A DNA stretch of 64,000 bases from Septoria linicola (taxonomy: Eukaryota > Ascomycota > Dothideomycetes > Mycosphaerellales > Mycosphaerellaceae): assembly GCA_024114885.1 (NCBI GenBank), contig CP099419.1, forward strand, positions 2,356,001 through 2,420,000, in the 5' to 3' direction. Shown piece after piece: positions 1 to 9,329 of this stretch. The notes under the pieces are model-generated. The model was not told the origin of the DNA. It searched no databases and saw only the letters and a list, made by a program, of their open reading frames with translations. A program made the position numbers and the translations under genes. Numbering within the stretch: position 1 is the stretch's first letter; the number at the start of each line of letters is the position of its first letter.

Positions 1-190
1 ATGTTATGAGGGTGTTGAACAGGTATGCGAAGGAGGCGAGGGATATTTCTGTTGTTTTTGTGCGGTTGAGGTTGCGATCATAGATGGTTTTCCGATTCGA
101 TGGATATCGCAGACTGGACACGAACGGCTTTGCCTGCGCGATCGGAATGTAATTGTCCTTCTGAGGGACAGGCGGAGGTGGTCCACTCAT
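1..190 (-). CDS. TRS31: TRAPP complex subunit Trs31 (TRAPPC5), 5' part only
   Basis: The gene starts at 190 on the minus strand and runs out of the window at base 1, so only about 63 N-terminal residues are visible. After a Pro-rich start (MSGPPPPVPQKDNY) comes KTIYDRNLNRTKTTEISLAS, which matches the conserved N-terminus of the Bet3-family subunit Trs31. In yeast and human this subunit belongs to the core of the TRAPP tethering complex, which activates Ypt1/Rab1 in ER-Golgi and Golgi traffic. No intron is needed within the visible part. The family call rests on a short segment, but the KTIYDRNLNR block is distinctive. Confidence 0.8.
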   Translation of the reverse strand, partial: MSGPPPPVPQKDNYIPIAQAKPFVSSLRYPSNRKTIYDRNLNRTKTTEISLASFAYLFNTLIT

Positions 191-1597
191 GCCCGGCATG
201 TCTTTGACTATGATGTGGCAGCACGACGGTGGTAGGGAGTCCTCTGCTCACCGCTTGCGTAAGTCGCTTTCACGTGAAGACGATGTCCCACGCTGCCAAG
301 CACGGTGGTATGACGAAGGACAGCTCATTCGTGCAAGGATTCATTGAACATGATGAAAGTGCGACTGGCTTGATCCGCGATGACCCACACGACGATTCAC
401 ATGCTGACCGGGTCTCCATCGGATGGCTTGCATCTACCTAGCATTTCAGACAGTGTGCTCGTGGCTGCTTCGAACAGGACCCGTCTCATGTCAGCAGTAG
501 ATGCATCTCCGAAGAGAACGGACACACGACAAGCTCAAGCTCGCAGCAGCGGAAAGCCTCGTTCGAGAAGAGCTTCGTGCACAATCTAATTTTGAATTTT
601 GATGCAGGCAAGCATGTGAAAGACTTGACGCATCCCTGCGCAGAAAGTCGGTCATTGTTGTCTGGACCTGCCTTCGTAACGCCATGCTCATCAACAAGTG
701 GTCGAGCATTCCACGATCTCACGGCTATTGTTGATGGTTCGGGCTATTCACCATTCGGCGTAGCTCTGGCACATTGCGCCACCATTGACGGAACCAAACC
801 TATTCAATACGAACTGAAAACTGCAGGTCATGCGTCACATGCCAGGCCATCACGATTCGTCGTTCCACGCACTGCTATGATCGCTGTCTTCCACGCGCAG
901 CTGACGACAGACCCAGTCGAGCGCGAAATGAGTGCTGAAGACACAAGATACTTGTCGTGTGACGCATGCGGTAGACCCGCTCCGGCACGCAAGGCTCACA
1001 TCGGCCAAGAGATCGCAGTCTTTGTCCGCGCATTCGGCGCCTGTGCTCAGCCTGTGTCTGCGGCCGGGACGCCTTTGATTCGCGGCTTCTCTCGCGGGGC
1101 ATGATCGCCTTCCCTTTCATATGAAAGTCGCACGGACAGCGATACAGCGGACTTTCGACGTAAAGAGGGTAGCGGCAGAGGTCAGTGGACTCAGACCTCC
1201 ATTCGTGTGCGTTCACACTCTTCTCTTTACCATTCCCGCCCAGTCTTTCTGCACGAGTACCAGTACACTCTCATCGACCCCACCTTGAGCCATTCCCACT
1301 ATCTGGTCGAGCCTCTATCTCAGCTGCGTAATTTGATTACCCATGATCTGCTACTGGTGGAGCTGAGCACGAGACACTTGTATTGGGCCTCTGCACGGAA
1401 CAATTGCCGGCTTTCTGGCGATTCGCACATGCAAACTGGCGACGGCTAAATAGCCCGACCCAGAGCAATCACTTCCTTACCGCGTGACGACTCTCGTTTC
1501 TCCTGGACATTAAGCAATTAAAGACGCCAGCACTGCGTATCTTAAGCTCGTCTAGGTTGCTCAACCAGGGTCGTCTACCGCACAACACACAGATATT
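191..1597. other. Intergenic, no supported gene
   Basis: About 1.4 kb between the divergent TRS31 and PARG-like genes. Several open frames of 60-175 codons occur on both strands (longest 577-1104 +), but none has recognisable domains, convincing composition or splice-consistent extensions. The distal parts presumably hold both promoters. No tRNA or repeat seen. Confidence 0.5.
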
Positions 1598-3148
1598 ATG
1601 GGACGAGCAGATCGCGAGATACGCGAATCAAGAGCAAGACAGACGATTGCACGAGCCATACCGGAGCTATTAAGGGCCAGCATCAAGGCCAAGCATGGCG
1701 TACTACATAGCGAGCTCATCGACGATCCTCAGCCAGTAGTCAAGTCTTCGCACAGCACAACATCGACTGTGCATCCTGAGCATCTCAAGGTTCGCATCGA
1801 TTCCAGAGGCGCTCTGGGCCTCGCAAGAAGCATCTCAGAACGGTATTTTGCGAATGTGGCCACCCGTAAGTCCGGCGAAGAACGCCCCAATGTCGCCGTC
1901 CACAATATGGGGTCGATGACGGTCAGGGGTGGAGGCTTCTTAAGAGGCGTAGGAGGTCAGGAGGAGTATCTTTGCGCAAGGACGACCCTGTACGAGTCGT
2001 TGCATGATGATTTCTACAGGCTGCCGGTCAAAGGCGGCATCTACTCACCCGATGTTCTGGTATTCCGGGACGAACATGGCGACGACTACAGCAAGAAACA
2101 GCGATTCTTCATTGATGTCTTCACAGCTGGCACTTTCAAGCACCCGCAAGCAAATCGATCCGAAGATGCGGATGGGCCATGCAGCTGCGGTGTCAGCTAC
2201 TGCGACGAGCACAGGAGCGTCATGATGCAAAAGATGAAAGCCGTTCTGCGCATGGCGCAGATGAAGGGTACCAAGCGGCTCATTCTTGGAGCTTGGGGAG
2301 TTGGCCAGAATCACCCAGTAGAAGAAGTCGCTAAACTATGGCGCAAAGTCATCTCTGGTGCCCAGCGGCAACGACGGCCCAATGCAGAGCAGTGGGAAGG
2401 ACTGGAGGAGATCATCTTTGCGCTGGTCGACTCAAGCCAACGAAGAGCCTTTGAGAAACATTGGCACGATGTCATGACAGATGAGCCGCTGGAGCGAGTC
2501 GATTCTGCTACCGCCCTGGAAGATGAGGTGTATCAGCAGACGCCCGATGCGAATCTAGTCGCTACTGCTCAGACGATTGAGTTGCGCATGGAGGAGGCAT
2601 CAAATGCTTTCTCGAAAGCTGCACTGAAGCAGCAACTCCAAGCTATCACACGACAGATAGCCACGAGTCGTGCCGCACGTGCATACAGGGACGATGGGGA
2701 CCCGGATGAGATCGAGGATGTTGTTGATGATTTTGTCGTGACCGGCTACGAGGCTTCTGATGGCGAGGAGAATACGTATTACGGACTGGCTGATACAACA
2801 ACAGATTCTGCATCGGATGCAGAAGATGCGCGATCAGAGGTCTACGAGTTTCGATTCGGTGGGCCAGGCACATCAGGCTCCACGGCAGATGAAGATGAAG
2901 ACTTCGACGGACACGCATGGGTAGGCTGTGCGCATTCGCCCCGGTTCGATCCTCAGACTGGGTGGTTCCAGGGCAGTATCGATCAACTGCATGTTTTGAA
3001 TAATGGAGGACGACTGAAGGACGAGTCCATCAGTCCTCGAAGTCCTCTTGTTCGGGAAACATCGAAGGATGTACCGCAGCCCATTAGTGCGGTCGACGGC
3101 TTGCTAGAGAGGTTCCGGAGGACGGATGTGGTGGATCAGAGCGAATGA
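1598..3148 (+). CDS. Microbial-type PARG (poly(ADP-ribose) glycohydrolase) domain protein
   Basis: Single-exon 516-residue protein. Residues about 20-290 match the microbial-type PARG catalytic fold (TIGR02452/DUF2263 family). The bacterial-type PARG signature GGG-X6-8-QEE is intact: GGG at 111-113 and QEE at 121-123, where the second Glu is the catalytic residue in characterised enzymes. It is followed by YLCARTTLYESL, a typical continuation. A later stretch, RLILGAWGVGQNHPVEEVA, fits the C-terminal part of the macro-type fold. The expected activity is hydrolysis of ADP-ribose polymers. Residues from about 350 onward are acidic and low-complexity (DDGDPDEIEDVVDDF and similar), probably disordered and fungus-specific. 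No signal peptide or membrane segment, so nuclear or cytosolic. The ATG at 1598 is the first in frame. Activity is inferred from motif conservation only. Confidence 0.85.
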   Translation: MGRADREIRESRARQTIARAIPELLRASIKAKHGVLHSELIDDPQPVVKSSHSTTSTVHPEHLKVRIDSRGALGLARSISERYFANVATRKSGEERPNVAVHNMGSMTVRGGGFLRGVGGQEEYLCARTTLYESLHDDFYRLPVKGGIYSPDVLVFRDEHGDDYSKKQRFFIDVFTAGTFKHPQANRSEDADGPCSCGVSYCDEHRSVMMQKMKAVLRMAQMKGTKRLILGAWGVGQNHPVEEVAKLWRKVISGAQRQRRPNAEQWEGLEEIIFALVDSSQRRAFEKHWHDVMTDEPLERVDSATALEDEVYQQTPDANLVATAQTIELRMEEASNAFSKAALKQQLQAITRQIATSRAARAYRDDGDPDEIEDVVDDFVVTGYEASDGEENTYYGLADTTTDSASDAEDARSEVYEFRFGGPGTSGSTADEDEDFDGHAWVGCAHSPRFDPQTGWFQGSIDQLHVLNNGGRLKDESISPRSPLVRETSKDVPQPISAVDGLLERFRRTDVVDQSE

Positions 3149-3547
3149 TTGTGATTACGGTGTCTTTCTTTGCGGGATTTGGCGTTCAAAAAGACGGTCA
3201 TGCAAGCGGCATATTGGCATCTGGCATCTAAGCGATCACAGCGCAGGGTTTATTGAGCGACGACAGCATTGAGACCAGATTTTGGCATTGCATGGTGTGG
3301 AGCGGACTGGCATTGGCATTGGACAGCAGCGGTACCATTCTTGGTCCGCAAAGCAGGGCGTAGACTCGTGCTCACTTCAAATTCCATGTTTCTGACAGCA
3401 AGGCGTGGTTCGCAGGCTTTGGTGCCAATGCATGTGTGTTCCCAGGTTCAACAATGTGACCATGTCATCTCTAGCGAACAGTACTTGAATCGAGTGCATG
3501 CGCATGATCTAGTGGGAGTAGATGAGCCTAGAACTCGCTCGCAAGGC
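3149..3547. other. Intergenic: 3' flank of the PARG gene up to the transposon
   Basis: About 400 bp between the PARG stop codon and the left TA of the pogo element. No gene supported; the 93-codon frame at 3269-3550 has no family resemblance. Confidence 0.4.
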
Positions 3548-3549
3548 TA

Positions 3550-3590
3550 GAAGTCATCCCCGCGTAACGCTCGGCACACGTGACGCTCAA
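3550..3590 (+). repeat. Left terminal inverted repeat of the pogo element
   Basis: 41 bp, inverted match to 5645-5685 with four mismatches clustered at positions 24-36. The outer 23 bp are identical. An internal sub-repeat (GTAACGCTC ... GTGACGCTC) could be a transposase binding site. Immediately preceded by TA. Confidence 0.93.
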
Positions 3591-3637
3591 CTTTGGCTTC
3601 AAACTATGCATGTTACAACATCAATTAGATAGCCAAT

Positions 3638-5605
3638 ATGGACCCAATTGAGGCCGCACTTAAGGCCCTAGCCCTGTCAGATAAGCATAATGTATCATAG
3701 ATTGCTAAAGAGTATCATGTCTGTCGTCACAAGCTCGGTAGACGGTGGAATGGAACTACAGCTTCAATACGACACAAAATCGAGTCCTAACAACTCCTTA
3801 ACGATACCTAGGAAAGAACGCTCGTAGAGTATATTAACAAGCTCACACGGCTAAGCATACCACCAACTCCTGCTCAGGTCTATATATTCGCTACAGAGAT
3901 TAGAGAGAGGGTGCTAGGAAAGAACTAGGTTACTAACTTCGTAAAACGATACTACTATAAGATTAATTCCGGATATCTTAACCCTCTCGATAAGGACCGC
4001 TCACGAGCTAAGAACCTATATATAATAGGCCTATTCTACGATGTTCTAGAGCTTAAGATAAGAGATTACGAGATTATACTAGCTAATATATATAACGTAG
4101 ATAAGAAGGGGTTTATAATTAGTTTTATATAGAAGTGTAAGCGTATCTTTACTAAGTAGTCTAATGAAGCTAAGGAGCTTGCTATAAGTATTTAGGATAG
4201 TAATAGAGAGTAGATTATAATACTAGCTTATATCTACGTAGATAGTATAGTAATTCCTCTAGGCCTAATCTATAAAGCTACTTCTAGTAATATCTAAGAC
4301 TCTTAGGTATAGGATCTTAATATAACGAAGTATATAGCTCTATTTACATCCTCTACGAACGGCTAGACAGATAATAAGCTAGGTATAGCCTAGCTTAAAG
4401 AGATATTCGATCGCTTTACTAAAGAGAAAGCTCGCTACGGAAGAGACTAGAGAATGCTTATATTAGATAGCTACGGCTCGTATATTACTATAGAGTTCCT
4501 TAAATAGGCTATAGCGTATAGGATCTTCGTTATTATATTTCTACCATATATAACGTATAGATTATAGCCTCTAGACGTTAAGGTATTTAGTCTACTAGCT
4601 TAGTACTATTATAGCGCTCTAAATAACTATCTTGCTCGCTATTAAGGACTATCCTCTATCTCTAAGCGTAACTTCTTTAGGCTGTTTTATCTAGTATAGA
4701 AGTAAGCTCTAAGCTAATATAATATCCTCTTAGGCTTCTAAGCTACTAGTATATACCCTCTCTACTACGATATAGTCCTTAAAGCGCTTAAGCCGAAGAA
4801 GAAGAAACTAATACTAACGATACGACCTAGTATAGCTAGAAGCAATAGTAGCTCTAGACTATCTACTTCTTAATTCTAGTAGATTAGAGCTATTATTAAA
4901 GAGACTATAAAGTACGTTCTAGACGTAGAGACTAAGTCTAAGGTTAAGAAACTTAATAGTACTATTCTAAAGCTAACTACTAACGTAGTACTACTTAAGG
5001 CTAAGAATAAGGGCTTCCGTAAGGCTCTAGTTAAAGAGAAGAAGAAGCGTAAGCGTAGTAAGACGGTAGTTAAAGAGATACGTGCTAAGAGCGGCTAAGG
5101 AGAGATATTTTAGTCTCTAGCGAAGATTATATATACTCTTAAGCTATAGATATAACGTAAGTAGGCTAAGGAGTAGAATAAGCTAGATAAATAATATAAG
5201 AAGTAGGAGTAATAGCTTAAGAGCTTATAATAGAAGATACTTAAAGAACAACGTATTATAGCTAGGTTATAGGCAAAGAAGGATAAGGAGGAAAAATAGC
5301 GACAGACTACTATTATAAAGGAGTTTAAGAAGTAGGTTAAATAATATAACTAGCTACTTAATACTAAACTATAAGCCTTAGCAAGACTAATACGAAGAAG
5401 CAAGCACGTTACGTTAGTTAAGAAGCTGTAACAACTAGTATTTAATAGTCCGGACAATATAGTAGTAGACAAGCCGGCAAAGCTAGCTATTAAGAAACAA
5501 TAACAACGAAGCCGCATTATAATACTAAAAGTTGACACAAGCAAGATTAGTATATAGGCGATCTAACGCACTTGAAATAAAGCGAATCGGTCAATTGGTC
5601 ATTAA
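3638..5605 (+). pseudogene. RIP-inactivated pogo/Tigger-like (DDE_1) transposase
   Basis: From the ATG at 3638 one frame runs 655 codons to a TAA at 5603-5605 with no net frameshift, interrupted by many TAG/TAA codons that read as former Gln or Trp. Order of parts: an N-terminal psq/CENP-B-like helix-turn-helix (residues 1-50, ALKALALSDKHNVS then IAKEYHV); a second CENP-B/Tc5-type HTH (about 60-115); and the DDE catalytic core with Asp155 (YNVDKKGF), Asp277 (LILDSYGSY) and Asp313 (PLDVKVF). The last two are separated by exactly 35 residues. A Lys/Glu/Gln-rich tail follows (about 430-600). This layout defines Fot1/pogo transposases, which cut and paste DNA at TA. Apart from the stops the architecture is complete. 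Confidence 0.9.
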
Positions 5606-5644
5606 GATAAGTGACTCCAAATAATAACGACATGTTCTTAGAGT

Positions 5645-5685
5645 TTGAGCGTTACGTGGTCTGAGCGTTACGCGGGGATGACTTC
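5645..5685 (-). repeat. Right terminal inverted repeat of the pogo element
   Basis: 41 bp, reverse complement of the left repeat with four differences. Two of the four are G/A-type differences compatible with RIP. Followed by TA (5686-5687). Confidence 0.93.
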
Positions 5686-5687
5686 TA

Positions 5688-6208
5688 CTCAAGTTTTCTG
5701 AGGACTTTTCCTTGATCTATCAGAACCATATGCTTGATAATAATACAGCGATGCCAGGCCATGTACAAAGTTGTGCCGTATTTTTCCGCCCGCCTTCGCT
5801 GTCAACTGATGCACCTTGCCGCATTCAGCTGATCCTTCGCTTACAAGTCGAGCGCTTCGCACGCTTTTGAACATCAAGTCCACAGTAGATCAGGCCTCCA
5901 ATCATTGTGGATCGAGATTGAGAAGCGATGCGCAGGAGGTGGCGCTGAATGGCTCGAGGGTCGTTCGCGAGGATTCCTGACCCAGGAACATGCCACTCGG
6001 CTGTGCTCTGCGGACATAAATAACTTCAACTATATAATGAGACTGTGCGCCCACCAGCACTTGTAATACAGAGCAGGTTCTTTAGGGACCACGCACATGT
6101 ACGGCGCAGCAAACCAGTGAGCGAACCATAGGTTTCAGGAAGCGCGAGGGGATTAGTACATAAAGTCCGCTCAGTCTAGTCGCTACAACGGAAGGATCAA
6201 CTGGCAAG
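5688..6208. other. Intergenic: upstream region of the GPI-type protein gene
   Basis: About 520 bp between the transposon and the next gene. A TATA-like run (TATATAATGA, 6031-6040) lies roughly 170 bp before the ATG. No gene or structured repeat recognised. Confidence 0.4.
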
Positions 6209-7126
6209 ATGTGGGCACTTCTACCTCTTGTCATCATCGGCGCAGCGCGTGCACAGTCGAATGGCTTAGACGCTTACCTCACATCGGTGTGTATGCCAAC
6301 CAACTCAAGTGGCTATCCCGACTTCGATGTTTCGTGCAATGCTGTAAGTACTTGCTGCCTCTGCGGAGTAACGATGAGAGGCTTACATCTCCTTCAGGTG
6401 GCTGCCATCCAGGCACAGTGCATCTACGGAGCCGGGTATCTGGATGTCTTGTCGGAATTCTACGGCAGCTCATTGAAGGAGGATAAACGAAAGCGAGCTG
6501 CGGCTGATTCATCTGGCGATGACAACGACCCCATGGTTGATAACAGAATCGCGCCAGAGCAGAGCAATGAGACACAGCGCGTGTGCCTTTGCGAAAGTCA
6601 GTTCTGGGACCAGATTTCGGGCTGCTTAGCATGCTACAAGGCGCACGGAGGCGACATGGCCTCGGAAGCTTCTGTACCGAAATCGGCATTGACGAGTGCA
6701 AGTTCTGCATATTGTGCGGCCAGCGCTACCGCAACTGCTGGGCTTGCCGACTATCTTTTTGCCTTCATCAATAACTTCTCCACGACTTCGGCTTCGCGAC
6801 CTACGGGAACTGCATCGGTGCGATTCAGAGACTCGATCGGCAACAAGACTGAGGTCAGCTACTACTACACAGCAGCGGCGACCGGAACGGCAGCTTGGTC
6901 AATCTCTCAGCCGACGAATACTTCTGGCTCGGCATCTTACACGACGACGAACATCGTTGATGGGCAGATCAGACCAACTAACGTGGCTGCGACCAGCAGC
7001 ATCAGCCCAAGTGGTAGCAATGGCAGCAATGGCAATGCAACCGAGACTGGAAATGTGGCTGGCAGGTATGAGGTTGTGGGAGCAGCGGGCATCTTTGGTC
7101 TCGCTGGCTTGTTGGCATTGTTGTGA
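6209..7126 (+). CDS. Secreted cysteine-rich protein with GPI-anchor-type C-terminus
   Basis: An N-terminal signal peptide (MWALLPLVIIGAARAQ) precedes a domain of roughly 170 residues with spaced cysteines (for example VCLCESQFWDQ then CLACYKAHGG). A Ser/Thr/Asn-rich linker follows, then a hydrophobic tail (VVGAAGIFGLAGLLALL) typical of a GPI attachment signal. The frame is open throughout, but 6344-6397 has perfect splice signals (GTAAGT, a CTTAC branch-like site, CAG) and is 54 nt in phase 0. The likely mature mRNA therefore lacks 18 codons, giving about 287 rather than 305 residues. Many fungi carry such secreted, surface-bound proteins of unknown function. No catalytic motif seen. The stop lies 85 bp from the stop of the convergent Irc6-like gene. 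Confidence 0.75.
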   Translation: MWALLPLVIIGAARAQSNGLDAYLTSVCMPTNSSGYPDFDVSCNAVSTCCLCGVTMRGLHLLQVAAIQAQCIYGAGYLDVLSEFYGSSLKEDKRKRAAADSSGDDNDPMVDNRIAPEQSNETQRVCLCESQFWDQISGCLACYKAHGGDMASEASVPKSALTSASSAYCAASATATAGLADYLFAFINNFSTTSASRPTGTASVRFRDSIGNKTEVSYYYTAAATGTAAWSISQPTNTSGSASYTTTNIVDGQIRPTNVAATSSISPSGSNGSNGNATETGNVAGRYEVVGAAGIFGLAGLLALL

Positions 7127-7211
7127 CAGGAGATAAGACCATATCGCGGCTGTTTGGTAGCACGGTGTCCGGAGTTTGTTGTAAGATATCCACAGTTCCA
7201 TTTGGCAATGT

Positions 7212-8150
7212 TCATCGCAGATCTGATTTGCCTTCCATGATATCCTTCACAGCCCTCGCTGCGTTTTTCTTGCGCTGTTCTTCTGGCAAGCCTACACTTT
7301 GCTCCTTGACTGCAAGCAGTTTGCTCATCAACTTATCTAGATCATCAACCTGGACAGCTTGCGCTGCAGAGCTGAAACCTTCATCGGATGATCCAAACTC
7401 GTCCTCGGTGTTTAGTGCGGCCTTCATGCCAAATAACTCGGCGGTCATTTCTGCTTCTTCAGTTCCGAAGTCGCCAAAGTCGTCCGCGGTGAAGTCCAAA
7501 TCGTCCAGATCCACGTCCTCGTCATCGCCATTTTCCCACTCGTGGGCCTCCAGTGCTTCTTTCAAGCGCTCAAAGCCGACATTCTCCCCAAACTCGTTCT
7601 TGCCTGTCGCACTGTAATCGATGTACTCAAAGCCATATTCAGTGCAGGCGTCCTCCTGATCTTCTTGATTCCCAGCAGCTCTGCTTGCAGCCTGTTTTCC
7701 CAACGGCTTTGCAACAGCAAGCATCACCACGTCTGAGCCATATGAGTGCTCATCCACCACCTCTTGTATACTTTTCATCACTTCTGCTGCTTCGGTGATC
7801 ACTTGACCATCGTGCTGCCGTGAGAAACAGTATACCCATGCCCCAACTGCATCAACTACTTCTTTGGCTTCTGGCTTGAGAAACTCGGCCTTCCAGGATT
7901 GCACATCTTCCAATTCGTCGATCCAGATCGGTATCTTTGCTGTGTAGTATGCAGTCTGCGCATTCCATTCGTGTGTCAGACCGGCCGTCGAGCCGTTCAC
8001 ATCGGGCTCCGGCGCGGATCCTGTCAGGTCTGGAGGGATTAGTGGTTGTGGCACGCCAATGGCACAGTATCACACACCTTTGACGACATCGAGAGCGCCG
8101 GCATCGCGTTTGCCAAGCAGCAGAACGCGTCTAGAATGTTTAATGTCCAT
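7212..8150 (-). CDS. Alpha/gamma-adaptin-binding protein p34 (AAGAB)/Irc6-like
   Basis: Two exons: 8150-8078 and 8029-7212, intron 48 nt (GTGTGT...CCAG), phase 1, 296 residues. The first exon supplies an N-terminal strand and loop (MDIKHSRRVLLLGKRDAG) that leads into DLTGSAPEPD and GLTHEWNAQTAYYTAKIPIW. This corresponds to the small-GTPase-like domain of the p34/Irc6 family. The C-terminal third is acidic and ends with LDKLMSKLLAVKEQSVGLPE, the family's conserved terminal helix. AAGAB acts as a chaperone in assembly of AP-1/AP-2 clathrin adaptors, and yeast Irc6 binds Ypt31. A canonical P-loop lysine motif is missing, as expected for this pseudo-GTPase. Single-exon readings starting in the second exon would lose the fold's first strand, so I prefer the spliced start. 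Confidence 0.85.
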
Positions 8151-8532
8151 CTTGACGATGGGCAACACGTCAAGTTACATGGTAGGCATGTTTCAAAAGA
8201 GAAGTAAACACAACAGTCACTGTCATGGCGGAAAGTGGAGAACAAGAAAGTTTGTCATCAAGCGTTCATATGTATGCAACCGAAGCTGCTTATCGCGAGC
8301 TAGAGCGCGACAGCTGTGGTTCATGAGGCATATGGTGATTCCTTCTCTGCGGCTCTCCCTCAGCATCGCTCGCCCATCACATTTGGGCCTCCTCTGTGCG
8401 CCCGGCTTAGTTCTGAGTCGAGGCGTTCTGCTCGCCTGGCCTCATGCTCGGGAGAATCAGCTTGAGCTTCTCCGGCGTTCCATCTTCTAGTTTCGCGCGG
8501 TAATCGCGCTTTCCATCGGAGCATCGAGCCTC
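8151..8532. other. Intergenic: promoter side of the Irc6-like gene
   Basis: About 380 bp between the SmD3 stop codon and the Irc6-like start codon, both on the minus strand. No additional gene supported. Confidence 0.4.
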
Positions 8533-9095
8533 TTATCCTCTGCCGCCGCGTCCTGAGCCTCGCGCTCGGTTCACCGTAGCTCTGCCTCTTGCCAGTCCAA
8601 CACCACGGCCTCGAGCATTTCTTGATCTGAACATCGGCGCATTCCTGTTCACCGTTAGCTTAAAACGCCATAGCCTTCTTCATGAGGGTAATCGTACCTC
8701 AGCATGTCTGGCACAATGAACAACCGCACGTGAGAGCCTCGAATGTATACGCGGTCTAGATGCGTGACACGCCCATCGCGTTGGGTTACGTTGATGTTCT
8801 CCAGTTGGCAGTTCATGTTATCCTCAGCTGCTCTCCATATTAGCGATGTCCTTTCTGTCCAACGGTGTTGCTTTGGCGCATTTCTGCGTTGCTCTTCCGC
8901 CATACGTACCTTCGATGAGTTTTCCACGGTACGTCTGTCCGGAGTCGATCTCAACTGTGACCTGATGTCCCTAAAGCGCATTCCATCAGCTAGAAGTCTT
9001 TTTGTAAGCGCAGGCCCGCCGTGAGGTGGTTGCGGGTGTACACTTACGGTGGCCTCGTTGAGCAGTTTAATCGGGATACCGATAGTGGAGGTCAT
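8533..9095 (-). CDS. SMD3: Small nuclear ribonucleoprotein Sm D3
   Basis: Four exons on the minus strand: 9095-9048, 8970-8910, 8827-8698 and 8644-8533. Together they encode 116 residues. The spliced product starts MTSTIGIPIKLLNEATG and holds the Sm1 motif (VTVEIDSGQTYRGKLIE) and the Sm2 motif (VYIRGSHVRLFIVPDMLR). It ends in an Arg/Gly-rich tail, as in SmD3. This protein is one of seven in the Sm ring on U1, U2, U4 and U5 snRNAs and is essential for splicing. Introns are 77, 82 and 53 nt; together they nearly match the coding length, a high intron density for such a small gene. The start is shared with family members and faces GEP4 across a 234-bp divergent promoter. Confidence 0.95.
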
Positions 9096-9329
9096 GATCG
9101 CGGTTCGAGGCGTGTGATTGCAGATGCGTCCGAGGGGCTTCAAATGTGTGGCAGACCAATTGGATGTATTCCAGTCCCGAATATGTCGAGTGGAAGGTTG
9201 TCGCAGTCGCAAAGAAGGGTTCACCAAGTTCTTCTGTTGTGCCAAGGCCCGACAGAACCTAACCTGCCTCTCTCGACTTGCAGCCCTACGTTTGCTGCAT
9301 TGCACTAATACGGCCACATACACAGCGAC
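9096..9329. promoter_or_regulatory. Divergent promoter of SMD3 and GEP4
   Basis: Only 234 bp separate the two opposed start codons, so the upstream elements of both genes must sit or overlap here. No clear TATA box. Confidence 0.5.

Larger units (their letters stand above)
3548..5687 (+). mobile_element. Fot1/pogo-type DNA transposon, RIP-mutated
   Basis: The element proper is 3550-5685 (2,136 bp). It is bounded by 41-bp terminal inverted repeats that agree at about 37 of 41 positions and both begin GAAGTCATCCCCGCGTAACG. A TA dinucleotide flanks each end (3548-3549 and 5686-5687), the target duplication made by Tc1/mariner/pogo elements. Inside lies one long transposase frame full of TAA/TAG codons at positions where CAA, CAG or TGG would be expected. 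CpA is almost absent from about 3.9 to 5.35 kb while CpG survives. This is the RIP signature: CpA to TpA, with TpG to TpA seen from the other strand. The copy cannot make transposase, but its ends look competent for mobilisation in trans (inference). Confidence 0.93.

Noticed and set aside
577..1104. 175-codon forward frame upstream of the PARG gene
   Set aside because: Unusual Cys/His/Ala composition, no domain, no splice-consistent extension; overlapped by an equally plausible antisense frame.
3638..5605. Possibility that the stop-rich frame uses an altered genetic code
   Set aside because: Stops replace Gln/Trp exactly where CpA-to-TpA mutation predicts, and neighbouring genes use the standard code.
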